Both the position numbers and the translations under genes were made by a program. Positions 1 through 12,602 of a DNA stretch of 64,000 nucleotides are shown in pieces; within the stretch, counting starts at the first letter, position 1, and each line of letters starts with the position of its first letter. Source of the DNA: Bifiguratus adelaidae (lineage: Eukaryota; Mucoromycota; Endogonomycetes; Endogonales); contig MVBO01000051.1 of assembly GCA_002261195.1 (NCBI GenBank), forward strand, positions 28,196 to 92,195, given 5' to 3'. The notes under the pieces were generated by a model, which searched no databases, was not told where the DNA came from, and saw only the letters and a list, made by a program, of their open reading frames with translations.

Positions 1-3000
1 TCAAGGTGAAACTTGGCAATCCTACCGATTTGTTAAGGACTCGAAGATTCGCGTCAACGCGCTCACGACAGATCCCAAGAGCTCCTCTCTCCAATTCCTT
101 ATTGTCGGTGTAACTCCTCGTGACGCCACACACCAAGCGCAAGATGTAGTCATTTCGGTAGACTTTTCAAAGTCCGGAAAGCGAGCTTGCAAAAAGGTCA
201 AGGGTGATGACGAGAAGAACGACTTTGAAGCGTGGGTTCCCAAAGACGAAGATGGAGACGATATCTGTGTCTTGGGCCAAAAGATTTCATACTGGCGTCG
301 CAAGAAAGATCGCATATGCATGATCGGTGATGAAGGCGGAGAGCCTGAAGTTCTTCAGAGCACATGCGCATGTCGAAGGAACGACTTTGAGTGTGACTTT
401 GGTTTTTGGCGCGATTGGGAAGGCAAGTGCGTTCTTCATGAACGCCATCCCGATCGCCCGAAAGGGTGTAAACCGGGATCAAAATTCAAGGGGAGAAGTG
501 GCTATAAGAAAAATCCCAATTCTGTGTGCGAAGGTGGCGAGAACCTTGAGGGAGAAAAGGAATGGGATTGTGAAGCCACCGCAGGCGTTGAGCACACCAA
601 GCACGAATTTGAGGACGAAGTGACCGACTACATTTACTTTGATGGAAGCGATGTAAGTCAAAACTTGCCATTTTGACGAACATACCACTGATTTTTGCAG
701 GTGATCTTTTTGCGTACGGCTGACGGCAAACTTTATCGAAGCGATAATGATGGTTACAGCATGCAAGAGGTCATGCCTGGTACGCATTTTGATTCTATCG
801 TTCAGAATCCTTTCTTCCCGGAGCAGGTACGTACTCGACTGAAACAAACAAAAATACGATTTCTGACCTCCTTCCCAGGCATATTTTTTGACGGACGGAG
901 AGAAGCACTATTACACCAAAAATCATGGTGCGGATATAGAGAAATTCGACGCCCCAGCAAAACCAGAACGGGAATTAGGCGAGCATAGAGTTCTCTCGTT
1001 CCATGCAGAGGAACCTGATTGGCTCATCTACATGGGCCAGGAAGGTTGTGACGCCATCTTTAAGACCGATTGTCGTCTTAAAGCATATTACTCGCAGAAT
1101 GGCGGCGCCACTTGGGAGTCCCTCTCCGAATACGTGTACAGCTGTTCGTGGGGAAGTTGGGCCTACCTCAAGAGTGAGGATAAGAACACCATTTTTTGCC
1201 TGCAACATCGCAACGGGAGCGGAAATCAAAGGCAAATCGACAGCGGACCCAAGCAATTGCTTATCAGCACAGACCACTTTGAGAGTCAACACGTGTTATT
1301 CGATGCTATTGTCGGAATGGCCGTCTTTGAAAAGTACATGATTGTAGCGGAGGTAGGCTTTCGTGGAATGTCGCGTGCATGAACATCGGGTTGACAATAT
1401 CTCTACAGGTAGCCGAAAATGCACTTCGCCTTCAAATCTCTCTCAATGGCCTTGATTTCGCTCAAGCGCAATTTCCGCCTGATCTCGAGATTAGGACGGA
1501 TTCATTCACGTTGATGGAATCGGTGACAAGTGTCTGGCTTCATGTCACAACCAATGCGAAACCTAGATCTGAGTACGGCATCATTTTCCGGTCCAATTCA
1601 AATGGAACCTATTACGTGGTCACCTTGGAAGATGTGAATAGGAACTCTAAAGGCATTGCGGACTTTGAAAAAATGCAAGGCATTGAAGGCATTGCTGTTG
1701 CCAATCAAGTCATCAATCCGAGCCAGGCGAATATAGGAGAAACGAAGAAGTTGCGTTCCAAGATAACCTGGGATGACGGAGGCAGTTGGCACGACATTCC
1801 CAAGCCAGATCGGGATGTCGATGGCAAACGCTTCGACTGCTCGGATTGTTCGCTCCACTTTCATTCGTATTCGGAGCGACGGAATCCAAGGGACTTATTT
1901 AGTGCATCGTCAGCTGTCGGTTTGATGGTCGGTGTTGGCAATGTTGGCTCATCTCTGTCTGATTACAATGATGGCAACGTCTACCTTACACGAGATGCCG
2001 GTAAGACATGGAAGGAAGTTCACAAAGATGCGCATCTGTGGGAATTTGGAGATCAAGGATCCATACTTGTCATCGTGAATGACGAAGTTCCCGTTGATAC
2101 GCTCAGGTAAGAGCCTTCTGAACGAGGTGTGACCAAGGGGGACAACCGCTAACGTGCATTTATGCAGTTATTCCACCGATGAAGGCAACACGTGGACAGA
2201 CTACAAGTTTGCGGATGAAGATCACAAGGTTCGCGTGTCTGACATCATTTCACATCCCAATGGTCTCGGTCGAAACTTTTTACTACTTGCTAAGGAGCGT
2301 GGCTCCTCTCGCAATGTTGTGTACCATATCAACTTCAGCGGCCTTTACAAGCGCAAATGCGTACTTGATCCGCAACTTCCCGACAGCGACGATTTTGAGC
2401 TTTGGAGCCCGGCCGATACGCGCGGGGATCAATGTTTGTTTGGGCGAGAGACGAAATACTATCGCAAAAATCTCGATGCAGCCTGCTACATTGGCGATAG
2501 GCTGCCGCAACCGCATGAAGTCGTCCGCAATTGTACCTGTACTCGGCAGGACTTTGAGTGGTAAGTAGTTCATCTCGCATGACATGGACCGTCTAACCCG
2601 TGATGCAGCGCCTTCAATTATATTCGCAACAGTGACGGGCATTGTGTGCTCGCACCAAACGCTAGTCCCCCAAAGACTCTGACCTGCGAAGATGGAGTCG
2701 ATTTCTACTACGAGCCAACTCCATATCGAAAACTACCTATATCCTCTTGCGAGGGTGGTGCTGCGCTAGACGAGGGGAAGAAGGTGTGGTGCCCGGGACG
2801 GGGCATTTCGTCCGGTGCCTGGGCAGCTTACATTATTCTTCCGTTCGCGGCAGCTGCCCTCGTGTTTTGGTACCTATGGAATCATCGCAACCCACGATTA
2901 GGCCCGATCCGACTTGGCGATGGCGCTGCGGCCACCAGCGATTCCCTCCAAAGCACTCTTGCCATTGCGACTGAGCTATGGTACTCTCTGATCAACGCAC

Positions 3001-3218
3001 TATCACGAATTCCGTTACCTCGCCACCTTGGAGACTCTTTGCAGTCCATACTAGAACGCATCCAACTTCCATCCTTTTCTTTCAACCGTAGAGGCTTCCG
3101 CAATGCCAGATATACCCAGCTTAATCAAGAAGACGGCCCAGAAGTACTATTGGAAGATTATGAGGGCCATGATGGATTTCTGAGTGAAGGGGATGAAGAT
3201 GCGGACGAAATCCGATAG
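1..3218 (+). CDS. VPS10: Vacuolar protein sorting receptor Vps10/sortilin, 3' part
   Basis: This is the C-terminal part of a sortilin-type sorting receptor that cycles between late Golgi and endosome carrying soluble vacuolar hydrolases; the gene starts upstream of the window. Exons inferred from splice sites are 1-652, 701-826, 879-1352, 1409-2106, 2168-2560 and 2609-3218. The protein opens in an Asp-box-like motif (QGETW), then shows the cysteine-rich end of one VPS10 domain, followed by a complete second domain with further Asp-box-like turns (NGGATW, DGGSW, DAGKTW, DEGNTW) and a Cys-rich module. One membrane helix follows (about 2815-2880, AAYIILPFAAAALVFWYLW), then a cytosolic tail of about 110 residues ending in an acidic stretch. 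Two VPS10 domains are typical of fungal Vps10. Only the missing 5' end is uncertain. Confidence 0.93.
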
Positions 3219-3394
3219 ACAATGCTCTAATTGCTTGTATAAAATGTCGCCTTTGCTTCCATTGTCGGAGCACTTTTGGACCCTTTTTGGACCCTTTTTG
3301 AATTGGTGGAAAGAGAACTTGTCTTGCTTTTTGATACCATTGGCTCCTTCGTCTCTGTACTGACCTGTTCACAAGTCAGGGTTAGAGGTCTAGG
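3219..3394. other. Short intergenic with a small tandem repeat
   Basis: The 176-bp gap between VPS10 and the next same-strand gene contains a direct repeat of an 11-bp unit (CTTTTTGGACC-like) at about 3270-3300. No conserved promoter motif is evident. Confidence 0.5.
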
Positions 3395-6253
3395 ATGCCC
3401 GGTACGCTTGGCATGCCTGAACAACGAGATGCTGCTGAACAAGGTGGAGAAGACAATGCGTATGATGCAGCAGGCTTCAGCGACGAGACTTCATCCACGA
3501 CCATGTGTAGACGGTGTAGGGATAAACATCGCAAATGCGATCGACAGGTGCCGTCTTGTAAGCGCTGCGAGCGCGCGGGAGAACCGTGCTTCTATCCAAA
3601 GAGAGCGTTACAGCTTTCGGGTGAAAGCGTGGATACGATCCTTGGCCAGATAACACGCCTAAAGTCATCACTCCAAGAGTTTGAGGATTGCTTCAAGGCA
3701 TTTACGACGCCTAGCAAGTCTGTTGGATCGGTCTCGGAAGAATGTGCATCGCAGCAAACATTTGCTTATGATGCTATGACTGGACACTTAATCGTGCCAT
3801 CTCTCAATTCGAGCCGACATACGAATGAGTCTATTCAAGAAGTTTCGGCAGTATTCGTCGCACAAGAGCCACACTCAAGTATGGAGCACAATTATGACCT
3901 TCGCATCACGCAAGCGAGCGCTGGCTTGCGGATCTTGCACAATTTCGACTCGAATGCTACCTTTTTGGAGTACCTCATGTATACGCTGCGTCGCGAACCC
4001 GCACCTTCACTTCAAGAGTACTATGAAGATATGGTGGATAGCGACTACAAGTCCAAAATTCGACGCGATGAAGATCGCAGGGTGGTCAGCATGATGGTGT
4101 TCAAGAAAGGTTCTAAGGTACAATCCAAGAGCGTCAGTGGGGCAAACTCTCTCGTGTGGCCAGACGAAGCCTACTTGTATGTAGCTGAACCATTCATGCC
4201 GAACCCTTTATCAACAGTGGATGCACCTGGCGACGAGGAAAGCGAAGCGGCGCAGATGGTCAATCCATCAACTCATGGTCTCCACAGAAACGATGCCTCA
4301 GTCTGTGAAGATAGTGAAAAGTCCAAGCAGACACCATGCATGCGCGTATTTGCCGTTCCCGACAACGAGCCCCTCATCGTCAATCACCTTGTGCTGCAGT
4401 ACTCGAGGTGCTTTGAAAGTCTTCATGTACACTTCCCCAGTCTAATGCGTAAATTTTGGACGGGCAGTCTATCACCAATCCTCATTAACAGTATTTGCGC
4501 CATGTACGCTCTGCATACATATGTCACACATCGTGCCGAAGCTCCACCAACAGACAACAACACGATATCTGACCAGGCTCATCGTACGTGGGAGTTTGGT
4601 CATCGAGTGGAGCAACACTTTCTCAGGAAGACGAGAGTTTTCTTGGAGGATGCTTTCGATGTACCGCATATCGATACGGTGAGCGCACTATTGAATCTCA
4701 GTCATTGCTATCTCAAATATACAAGAGGCGACACACCAGACTACACCGCATATGTGAACGCAGGTGCTTCCGACATGATATCCAAACGAACCGATAAATC
4801 ACGCCTCTATCTTTCCATGGCGGTGGCCATGATACGATCTCTTTGCGTCTACGATCAACATGGCCGGATGGTGGATATCAACTTAGAAGACACGGCAGAT
4901 ACATTCGAACGTGAAGATGCGCATCGTCTATTCTGGAGCGTGGTCACCATGGACGCTGCTTTGAATGCAGACCCCTACAAGGATTCAGCCTGGACAATTC
5001 TGAACGACTGCTTCGACGATAGAGTGCGGATACCTTCCCCTACCGTGATGCCAGACGAAGGGGAAGAAGCAAGCATGGCCATCGCTCGGTTTTGGTACGC
5101 ACGACGAATAGGTCGTGACGGATTTGCAATGCATCGACGTATTGCCATCGATCTCTTTCAGCGGATATCCACGGCTGCGGGCGGTATGTGGGGTACGGAA
5201 ATTACGCAATTGGTCGATATGATCATACAGGAGCTAGATGATTACGATAAGGTTCGACCACCAATGCTGAGGAGTTGGCCAAATCGAAAGTACGAGAGGC
5301 CGGAATGTCTCATCCATGTCGTGTTGACTGATTTAGACATGATGATGAAGAAAATGATGCTATTACAAGGATATTTTGGGGAGTCTGACGACCTCCTCAA
5401 AGAGCTAACTAGCAAAATGTACTCCACGCACACGCGCATAAAGAGAGCCCAAAAATCCACATCAGCGAACACATCCTCTACCTCAAACACCAACCTCGAC
5501 ATTTCATCATCCACCACCAAGACTACTGACCTGTCTCGTACCGACGCTGACGCCACATTCCCCACATTCTTAAAGAAGAAGCTCTACTGGGGCGCTATGC
5601 CAGAACAGCCCATTCCCTCCCACAGCGCCTGTCATGCAAACCGGATACAAGGATCAATATCGGAACAAGACATCAAGAACGCCGTTGCTCAGGGACGCTT
5701 CATCGATATCGCGCTTCAGATCTGTTTTGACGTTGCGCAGCATTTCAGTGAGGTGATTGCCAAACTCGCGTGCTTTCGATCGTCCATCATTCTTAACATG
5801 ATACAATGTGTCGGGGTGTTGATTCGGTATTTGGAGCTCCTACATCAAGTGTCAATTTCCCGGCTATCCAGAAAAGTCAATAATGTCCGTCCGGCAACCT
5901 CATCCAACATGTCACCCATCTTCCTACCTCTCTTAATCTCACTTGTCAATGGTCGACCCGTCAGCTTCAATAATATCGGTTATACCGACAAACCCCGAGC
6001 GGTGACAATAGTACTTGGTGACGTAAGGCGCAGCTTTGCATCACTTTGTAATTCACTTTTATACGGCGACTATGCTGACACGGTCGTGCAGCAGATTGAC
6101 AGCATCTTGGCTACACCTCTACAGTCGGCGTCATTGGCCTCCTTGGCAAACGACATTGTTGGCAATTGGCAAAGTAGATGCGACGATGCTTATTCAATGC
6201 CTCCTTCTCTCTGGATGAATGAACATCCGGATGTCGTCGAGGGTGCTCACTGA
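3395..6253 (+). CDS. Zn2Cys6 fungal transcription factor
   Basis: A single uninterrupted reading frame of 952 codons. The binuclear zinc cluster lies near the N-terminus (about residues 38-66): CRRCRDKHRKC followed by CKRC and a last Cys in GEPCFYP, fitting the C-x2-C-x6-C ... C-x2-C-x6-C pattern of DNA-binding Zn2Cys6 proteins. The centre (about residues 320-560) resembles the fungal-specific transcription factor regulatory domain, including REDAHRLFWSVVTMDAAL. A Ser/Thr-rich low-complexity stretch sits near residues 685-715. It should act in the nucleus as a sequence-specific regulator; target genes cannot be read from the sequence. The ATG at 3395 is the first in frame and leaves about 35 residues before the cluster. 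The absence of introns contrasts with its neighbours. Confidence 0.9.
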   Translation: MPGTLGMPEQRDAAEQGGEDNAYDAAGFSDETSSTTMCRRCRDKHRKCDRQVPSCKRCERAGEPCFYPKRALQLSGESVDTILGQITRLKSSLQEFEDCFKAFTTPSKSVGSVSEECASQQTFAYDAMTGHLIVPSLNSSRHTNESIQEVSAVFVAQEPHSSMEHNYDLRITQASAGLRILHNFDSNATFLEYLMYTLRREPAPSLQEYYEDMVDSDYKSKIRRDEDRRVVSMMVFKKGSKVQSKSVSGANSLVWPDEAYLYVAEPFMPNPLSTVDAPGDEESEAAQMVNPSTHGLHRNDASVCEDSEKSKQTPCMRVFAVPDNEPLIVNHLVLQYSRCFESLHVHFPSLMRKFWTGSLSPILINSICAMYALHTYVTHRAEAPPTDNNTISDQAHRTWEFGHRVEQHFLRKTRVFLEDAFDVPHIDTVSALLNLSHCYLKYTRGDTPDYTAYVNAGASDMISKRTDKSRLYLSMAVAMIRSLCVYDQHGRMVDINLEDTADTFEREDAHRLFWSVVTMDAALNADPYKDSAWTILNDCFDDRVRIPSPTVMPDEGEEASMAIARFWYARRIGRDGFAMHRRIAIDLFQRISTAAGGMWGTEITQLVDMIIQELDDYDKVRPPMLRSWPNRKYERPECLIHVVLTDLDMMMKKMMLLQGYFGESDDLLKELTSKMYSTHTRIKRAQKSTSANTSSTSNTNLDISSSTTKTTDLSRTDADATFPTFLKKKLYWGAMPEQPIPSHSACHANRIQGSISEQDIKNAVAQGRFIDIALQICFDVAQHFSEVIAKLACFRSSIILNMIQCVGVLIRYLELLHQVSISRLSRKVNNVRPATSSNMSPIFLPLLISLVNGRPVSFNNIGYTDKPRAVTIVLGDVRRSFASLCNSLLYGDYADTVVQQIDSILATPLQSASLASLANDIVGNWQSRCDDAYSMPPSLWMNEHPDVVEGAH

Positions 6254-6609
6254 AAAGGGCGATGAGACACAATTGCATTGTACCTGTACATGAATTATAT
6301 CATATAGGATTAGGCGAGTCTAAATAAAATTAACAGCCATCTACTAGCAGATCCTGTAGCGCTGTGGCGCAGTCGCCGGTGCAACACGTTGACCGAAGCA
6401 CACACCTCGCGATTTAAGGGGTTGTGTTGAACGCTTCAAAGGCATAACAACACTAACCATGATGCATCATATCGAGCAATCCAACCCCCTTCCAACCTTT
6501 TTCTATTCATCCATCCAACCATTCCAGGCAACAATGGGCTGGCACAAATGGAAGGCGAAGGTTGTCCATAAAAGGAATCTCGCCTTTCTCTCTTTCAGTT
6601 GCCACCAAC
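6254..6609. other. Intergenic, no gene seen
   Basis: 356 bp between two same-strand genes. It should hold the 3' end of the zinc-cluster gene and the promoter of the SNF2 gene. It is AT-rich near 6290-6330, and no convincing RNA gene or repeat was found. Confidence 0.5.
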
Positions 6610-9600
6610 ATGGTGAGCATTGACCAGGCTGATGTCACTGTTCACTATGAGCAGCTAGACAGGCTACTGCGAACACGTGGAACGCACAGCGTCGACAGCG
6701 CAAATTCCGGTCAAGCCGTCGCTGTGGCGCCGGAAAGCCGGAAACGGAAGCAGCGTTCGGACGAGGAGATAACGGCTGACGGTCGGGCTGTCTCGGCCAA
6801 GGGCGGTCGTGACGCGCTTCTTTCAGCGTCTTTGGGGACAGTGTGCTTTAGAACGCTATTAGATTCCAAAAAATGGCAGGGAAGGTTAGCTCAGGAGGGT
6901 TGCATGGATGTAGACCTGGGCGATCATGTCGGTGCCTATGTGGATACGGAAACATCTGGTAACGGCGATGGGTTGGCTCAGATACTCCTGGGTGACGGCA
7001 AAGAAAATTTTGTCACCATAACGAACGCGCGCTCGGCAGTTCAAGGCAACGAATGCCCTGGAGCGGATGTGAGCGATCCGTTTACAGCAAGTCGTCTGGT
7101 CATGGCGATTGCTACCCTTTTGTCGTCGACCTGGTTACAAACAAGCCGTATACACATCGCGGTTCGAAAGTTGGAGACCGTCGCTTCGGCACCCCGTCCC
7201 TCACGAAGTAGGCCTACGCATGAACTACAATGTTCCTTCTCCCTTTACTTGTCTTCCATCAATTCCAAGTTGGGCGATGCTAGGTCACGTTCATGGCTTT
7301 CATTGCTTTCTATTCTATTTCACGGGCAGATGGATGATGACTCGCTCCCGGACGACAAGCGAAATTTGCCCAATTTCGGTGAATTCTACGACTTGCTTCA
7401 ACCGCCCGTTTCCCCTCATCAGACTCCTGATGCACAACCGGTGGGTCTACTGCCGACTCTATTACCGTTTCAAACTCAAGCCGTTGCATGGATGTTACAA
7501 AGAGAGAACAAAATGTTATCGGAAAGTGGAGCTCTCATTGAACAAGCACCTCGTACATTTCCGGACATCATCACTGCCCTGTGGCGTCACATCGATACAG
7601 ATGCTGGATCATTATGGGTGAATCCTTTGCTTGGGATAGTGACCAATGATCTGAGTCGGCTACTTCAAGGTGTACACACCTCTGTGCGTGGTGGAATCCT
7701 GTGCGAAGAGATGGGTCTGGGCAAGACGGTGGAAATGTTGGGCCTTATCATGCTTCATCGACCATCCTATCAAGGGCGAGAATATGTTTTACATGGAGAG
7801 GTGCATTTATTACAAAGCCGAGCCACTTTGATTATTACGCCGCCTGCGATCTTACAGCAGTGGGCGACTGAGATCAGCAAACATGCACCGGGAATCAAGG
7901 TGATCATCTACGACGGTATACGCAGCGCTCAAAACAGGCATCGTATTCCCACGATGGAGGAGTTGGCCGATGCGGATATTGTTTTGACAACCTATACTGT
8001 TCTGAGTTTTGAAGTGGCCTACTCGCGCGATCCTCCTGATCGATCAAGGCGATTCGGTAAGTTGATACTTGAATTTCGGGCAAAGTGTTGACAATTGACG
8101 TACGTTAGAGCAACGCTATGTACCGCCAAGGTCACCTTTAGTGAAGATTAATTGGTGGCGATGTGTACTCGATGAGGTAAGAGGATATATACCATTGCCC
8201 ATCACTTGTCTCATCCTACTACATTGACAGGCGCAAATGATTGATTCGCCGATCAGCAAGTCTGCGGAAATGGCACGTCTTATACCCAGAGTGAACGCTT
8301 GGGCTGTAACGGGGACGCCGATCACGAAAGGTGAGCAAGGCGCACGTTTGGTTGCCAAATGCTCATCAATGTCGATTATTTAGACTACACGGATTTATTT
8401 GGTCTCTTTTGTTTCCTGGACCTGCCGCCGATTGCATCGGAAAAGAAACTGTACAATCGACTCATCACAGAACAACTTCTTATCCCTTCCTTCATTCGCT
8501 TATGTCAAGCAACCATGTACCGTAACTCAAAGCATGCCATCACGTCGCAGCTGGATCTTCCAAAACAACACAAGGAAATCGTGCAAGTGCAATTCTCGAA
8601 AATTGAGCAAGCCTATTATGAGCAATTGTGGGAGCAATGCTGTCGCGACATAGACATTGAATGGCTTGCTGAATGCGAGTGGGGTCGAAATATTCATCTT
8701 GATGTCAATGATGACAGCAAATCATTACGGCAAGTCCGAGATCGTATCGACGCCGCCAAAGCAAAGATGCGCAGCTGGGTAAGTCGAACGTTAAACTTCC
8801 TGGCCAACACATCTAACGAACGGTTCATTTCAGCTCCATCGATTGCGGCAAACATGCTGTCATCCTGGTGTCGGTATACAAAATCAGAGGTCTCTTGGAG
8901 GCACATTGCGAACGGTTCACGAAGTACTGGAAGCCATGTTTCGACAGTGTCGATCTCGTGTCTTGCAGCTGGAACGGCAGATTGCAAACCATCGATGCCG
9001 TCGTGCTGGTATGCTCGAGTTGCAAAGAGACTTTGAAGGTGCTCTCAAAGTGTTTGAAGTGGGTCTCGTAGCTGTTCGGCGACGAGTCCAGGAAACACGT
9101 GAACAACTTCAGCTCAAGGTGGAGACTAGTCGGGAGGTGGACGATGATATCGTCAAGATCGAGGGGCATGCGAGCTCGACACACCAGAATGGCGATCATG
9201 ACAACACTGCTGCAGACACATCTGCAGGCATTGGCAGTTCAACGGTAGAGGCCAAGGCCGCAACGGAAGACGAAGAGACGGACGCCGTGGACAGTGAGAT
9301 GGACGAATACAAACACTCTGTGCTCAAGAAGGAGAAAGTGGACGAAGCAGGCGATGATGTAGAATCCATCACATTACGGCTGCACAATTGGCTCGAAGTG
9401 GAGCACAAATTTGTGTTCTACATTGCCAGCGTTTATCACGAGCTGAAAAATGATGATGAGGAAACGAAGTGGTACAAGGATGCCGAGACTATACGGAGGG
9501 AAATACTCGCCGAGTCAGAAATGAAGGTAAGTTTGTATGAGACTGCAATGCATTGCTTTCTCAGTGCCTGTGTAGGTCTACAATATGCTTCGTCAACTTG

Positions 9601-11606
9601 GGCCAAGGTTCCAAGAGCGACATGTTGGTTCGGAACTTGATTTTCGCTACTCAACGACACGCGGCGGATTGTTGAGTTCCGACATCATTGTCCGGATTGA
9701 TGACCTTGCCGAGAAACTGAATGCACAGAGAAGAATTATCGAGGATTGGCGAGAGCAAATGATCAAGCTCTTGTTGACCAAGCTCGTCGATCAGGATGCA
9801 GATCCAGACGGCGAAGAATATCAAGAGTCCTTGGACATGCAAGAGGTATGGCATTGGCAAATGATTGACCAATATTTATGTGATACTTACGGAAGTCTAG
9901 CATGCCGCCATCATGCAAGAAGAGTATTCCAAGCTCATTGCTGACCGTCGATTTTATCTGGATGGTATGTAAAGTTTGTCGATGTAGGATTTTGCAGATT
10001 GACCTTCGCGCAGGAACATGGAATGCGTTACGACTAGGTGACGCCGTTTCTGGTACCACGCAAACTGCTCCCGAAGAGCAATCCGATTTCGAAAAAGACC
10101 TCATTAAGCAACGTCAACTTGTGGCTCCCAAGGATGAGAATGACGAACACATGAGAATGTTGGTCACAGAACTCCGATCTGCTTCCAGCAAGATGCATGC
10201 GACGACGGTGGAGATTAAAATTGTCGATCAAGCGCTGAATTGGGTCACCACGGAGCTCAAGGTCCAAACCCGGTTGCAAAAAGAACTCGAAAAGTGAGTC
10301 CACAGCCCATGCAAAACCATGTTGCAATGATTAAACGCCATTGTCCTTTAGGGAAGCATTTGAATTCAACAAACTCTACAATGCTCGTATCGATTATTTT
10401 AGGCAGCTTCAGAAATTATCAGATCAAGTGCAGGTGCCCGAAAGCACCAACCCAGAACGTGAAGTGGAAACGCTGCGGGAAGAAGAGAGTAACGCAGACG
10501 TTCAGCTGGCAGCTCAACTACGGCGACATCGGTATCTTGAGCATTTAATGGAAAACGCAGCCAACGAGGATGCCGACGAAGAGACAAAAATATGTCTCAT
10601 TTGTCGCGAAACCTTCATTCGCGGTGTGCTCACCTATTGTGGACACATGTATTGCGAACCGTGCATTACGACATGGGTTGAAGGTCACAAAAAATGTCCG
10701 GCGTGCAACCAACCCATGCGTCGCGGTGACTGGTCCAAAATCGCATGGGAGCTCCCCGAAGTCAAGTACGAAGCGCAAACTGATACCCATGCGACGGGTA
10801 CTCAATTTGGCGTGCAAACCATCTCGGAGGATCACCGAATGGCCATCCAAGCAGTCAAGATTCAACCTGGTTACGGTGAGTGTAATGCGTAGAGGACGAC
10901 ATGCAATGCGTATATTCATGGTTATTCCAGGTGCGAAATTGGATACCATTGTTCGACACATCTTGTACATTAAGCAAACGCGCGGTGAGAAATGCGTCGT
11001 ATTCTCCCAGTGGGCTCAAGTACTTGACCTCTTACATCAAAGCCTCGTCAAGAACGGCGTCGGGTGTGTCAAATTCTGGGATCGTAAAACTCAACGACAA
11101 GGGCTCATTGATTTTCACAATGATCCCAACAAATCCGTCTTTTTGCTTCATGCCCGGAGTCAATCCAGTGGTTTGACGTTGGTTGCAGCGCATCATATCT
11201 TCATGTGCGAACCCTTAATCAGTCTTGGTTTGGAATCCCAGGCCATCAATCGGGTTCACCGGATTGGACAGACTAAGGAGGTGAGTGTTTAGGCATCGGC
11301 GGAAGATATTGGCGTTTGCTGACTCGCACACAGACCCACGTCTATTGGTATATTTGTGAGGATACGATTGAAGAACGCGTGCATGCCGTTCATGAGCGCC
11401 GCAAACTCGAATCACTTCATGCCAAACACGCACGCCAGAGTGTTAAGCGGAAACCCGACTCGGACACCGACACAGGAGACGAAGATGCCACCTTGGCCAC
11501 CCGCAAGGTGAAATTCGAGAAAAGCAATAGCGGTGGAGGTGAATTCGTCGTGGATGATGACTTGGAGCTCATTTTTGCACCTCGATCCGTGCAAGCGAGT
11601 GTTTAA
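6610..11606 (+). CDS. IRC20: SNF2-family ATPase with internal RING finger (IRC20/SHPRH type)
   Basis: A large multi-exon gene for a Swi2/Snf2 translocase carrying a RING E3 ligase domain between its two helicase lobes, the IRC20/SHPRH architecture linked to DNA repair and recombination. The Walker A region reads GGILCEEMGLGKTVEMLGLI (about 7690-7750), motif II is VLDEAQ split by an intron (8177-8230), and motif III is AVTGTP. A coiled-coil and acidic stretch follows (9.0-10.5 kb), then the RING: CLIC, CGHMYC, CPAC (about 10590-10710). The second lobe shows VVFSQWAQVLD, then SQSSGLTLVAAHHIFMCEP and AINRVHRIGQT. Introns are about 50 bp, for example 8059-8108. The ATG at 6610 (MVSIDQ) is chosen because the frame upstream has no ATG. 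The gene converges on the VAP gene with about 70 bp between stops. Confidence 0.88.
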
Positions 11607-11676
11607 TGGAATGATAGAATGCATACTATATAAATTGTAGATAGAGAATGCCATACAAGACAGATAATGATACACG

Positions 11677-12602
11677 TCAAACACCCAGGGTAGTGGACAT
11701 GATGGATTTACCACCATTTGACCCAAGTAGGGTTCCCATTAGCGACGTCTGATAAAGTCGCTCGGGTCCGTACAGTATAAATAAAATAAGTAACAAGAGT
11801 ATGAGCGTCACCGTTGGAACCACATAACTGGTGTTGCCTGAATCGTCCAGCGATCGTTTGGCTGCAGGCGGTCGAGGAGAGCGTTGAGTAGACGAGGAAG
11901 AGAGGGAGGCATCTGAGGATGAGTGAATGAGGCGACGAAAGATAGAATTGGTGGGGGATTGTGGAGGAGAACAAAAGCCATCCGAACTGAATCCGGCCTC
12001 GCTAGGCGCGCGTTCACGACGGAAGGTGGAAGAAGTGGAAGAGGTCGAGGTGGAAGGGGATGGAATTTGGTTACCGAGTTTCGTGGGCTTGGCTTGCAGG
12101 CAAGTACATTTGATCAAGTTTTCTGCCATGCGAGCCCGAGGTAAGGCCTTCCACTGTAGGTGTCCAAATGTTAGCGGATGAAACAATGACCCTTGCTGCA
12201 AACTTACAGCTGTGTAGTCCATGCCTTGCGCTTCCTGAGTAGTCAAGGCTGTGCTCTGGATAAGGAATCGGTCATGCGCTTCCGGCTGCGTGTCTGCCTT
12301 GACATGGACATCGATACTCATATGAGCATCCAGGACGGCAAATACCGGCTTGACACTATATCGGTGTGGTGTGTTCGTCTTGAACTAGCCAATGCCTGTC
12401 AGTCACTATCCATGCCGTGCGGAATACCACACTCTACCTTGAAGCCAATAGGCTTATCCAACAGATTCTTGACGGTCAGCCGACTGACATATCCCTTGCT
12501 TTTGCTCGGAAAGAACTGAAACGTCGATGGAGCAATTCGGAGAGAGGGAGTCGTACCAATGCTTCGGATTGATGCTTGAGGTGAAGCTGGTGGTGTTTCC
12601 AT
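11677..12602 (-). CDS. SCS2: VAP/Scs2-type MSP-domain protein, tail-anchored ER protein
   Basis: A homologue of VAMP-associated proteins, ER membrane anchors that bind FFAT-motif partners at membrane contact sites. Exons on the minus strand are 12602-12438, 12384-12208 and 12153-11677. The N-terminal MSP domain (about residues 10-115) has the family pattern: FFPSKSKGY, LTVKNLLDKPIGFK joined across the first intron to FKTNTPHRYSVKP, and the late LIQSTALTTQEAQGMDYTAW. A Ser/Pro-rich linker follows. A single C-terminal hydrophobic helix (VVPTVTLILLLLILFILYG) fits tail anchoring, with about 28 residues after it. The ATG at 12602 (METPPASP) matches the expected distance to the MSP fold. A CRE-like TGACGTCA lies about 140 bp upstream. 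Confidence 0.85.

Noticed and set aside
6355-6430. tRNA-like D-arm (TGGCGCAGTCG)
   Set aside because: No matching acceptor stem, anticodon arm or TTCGAAT-type T-loop follows.
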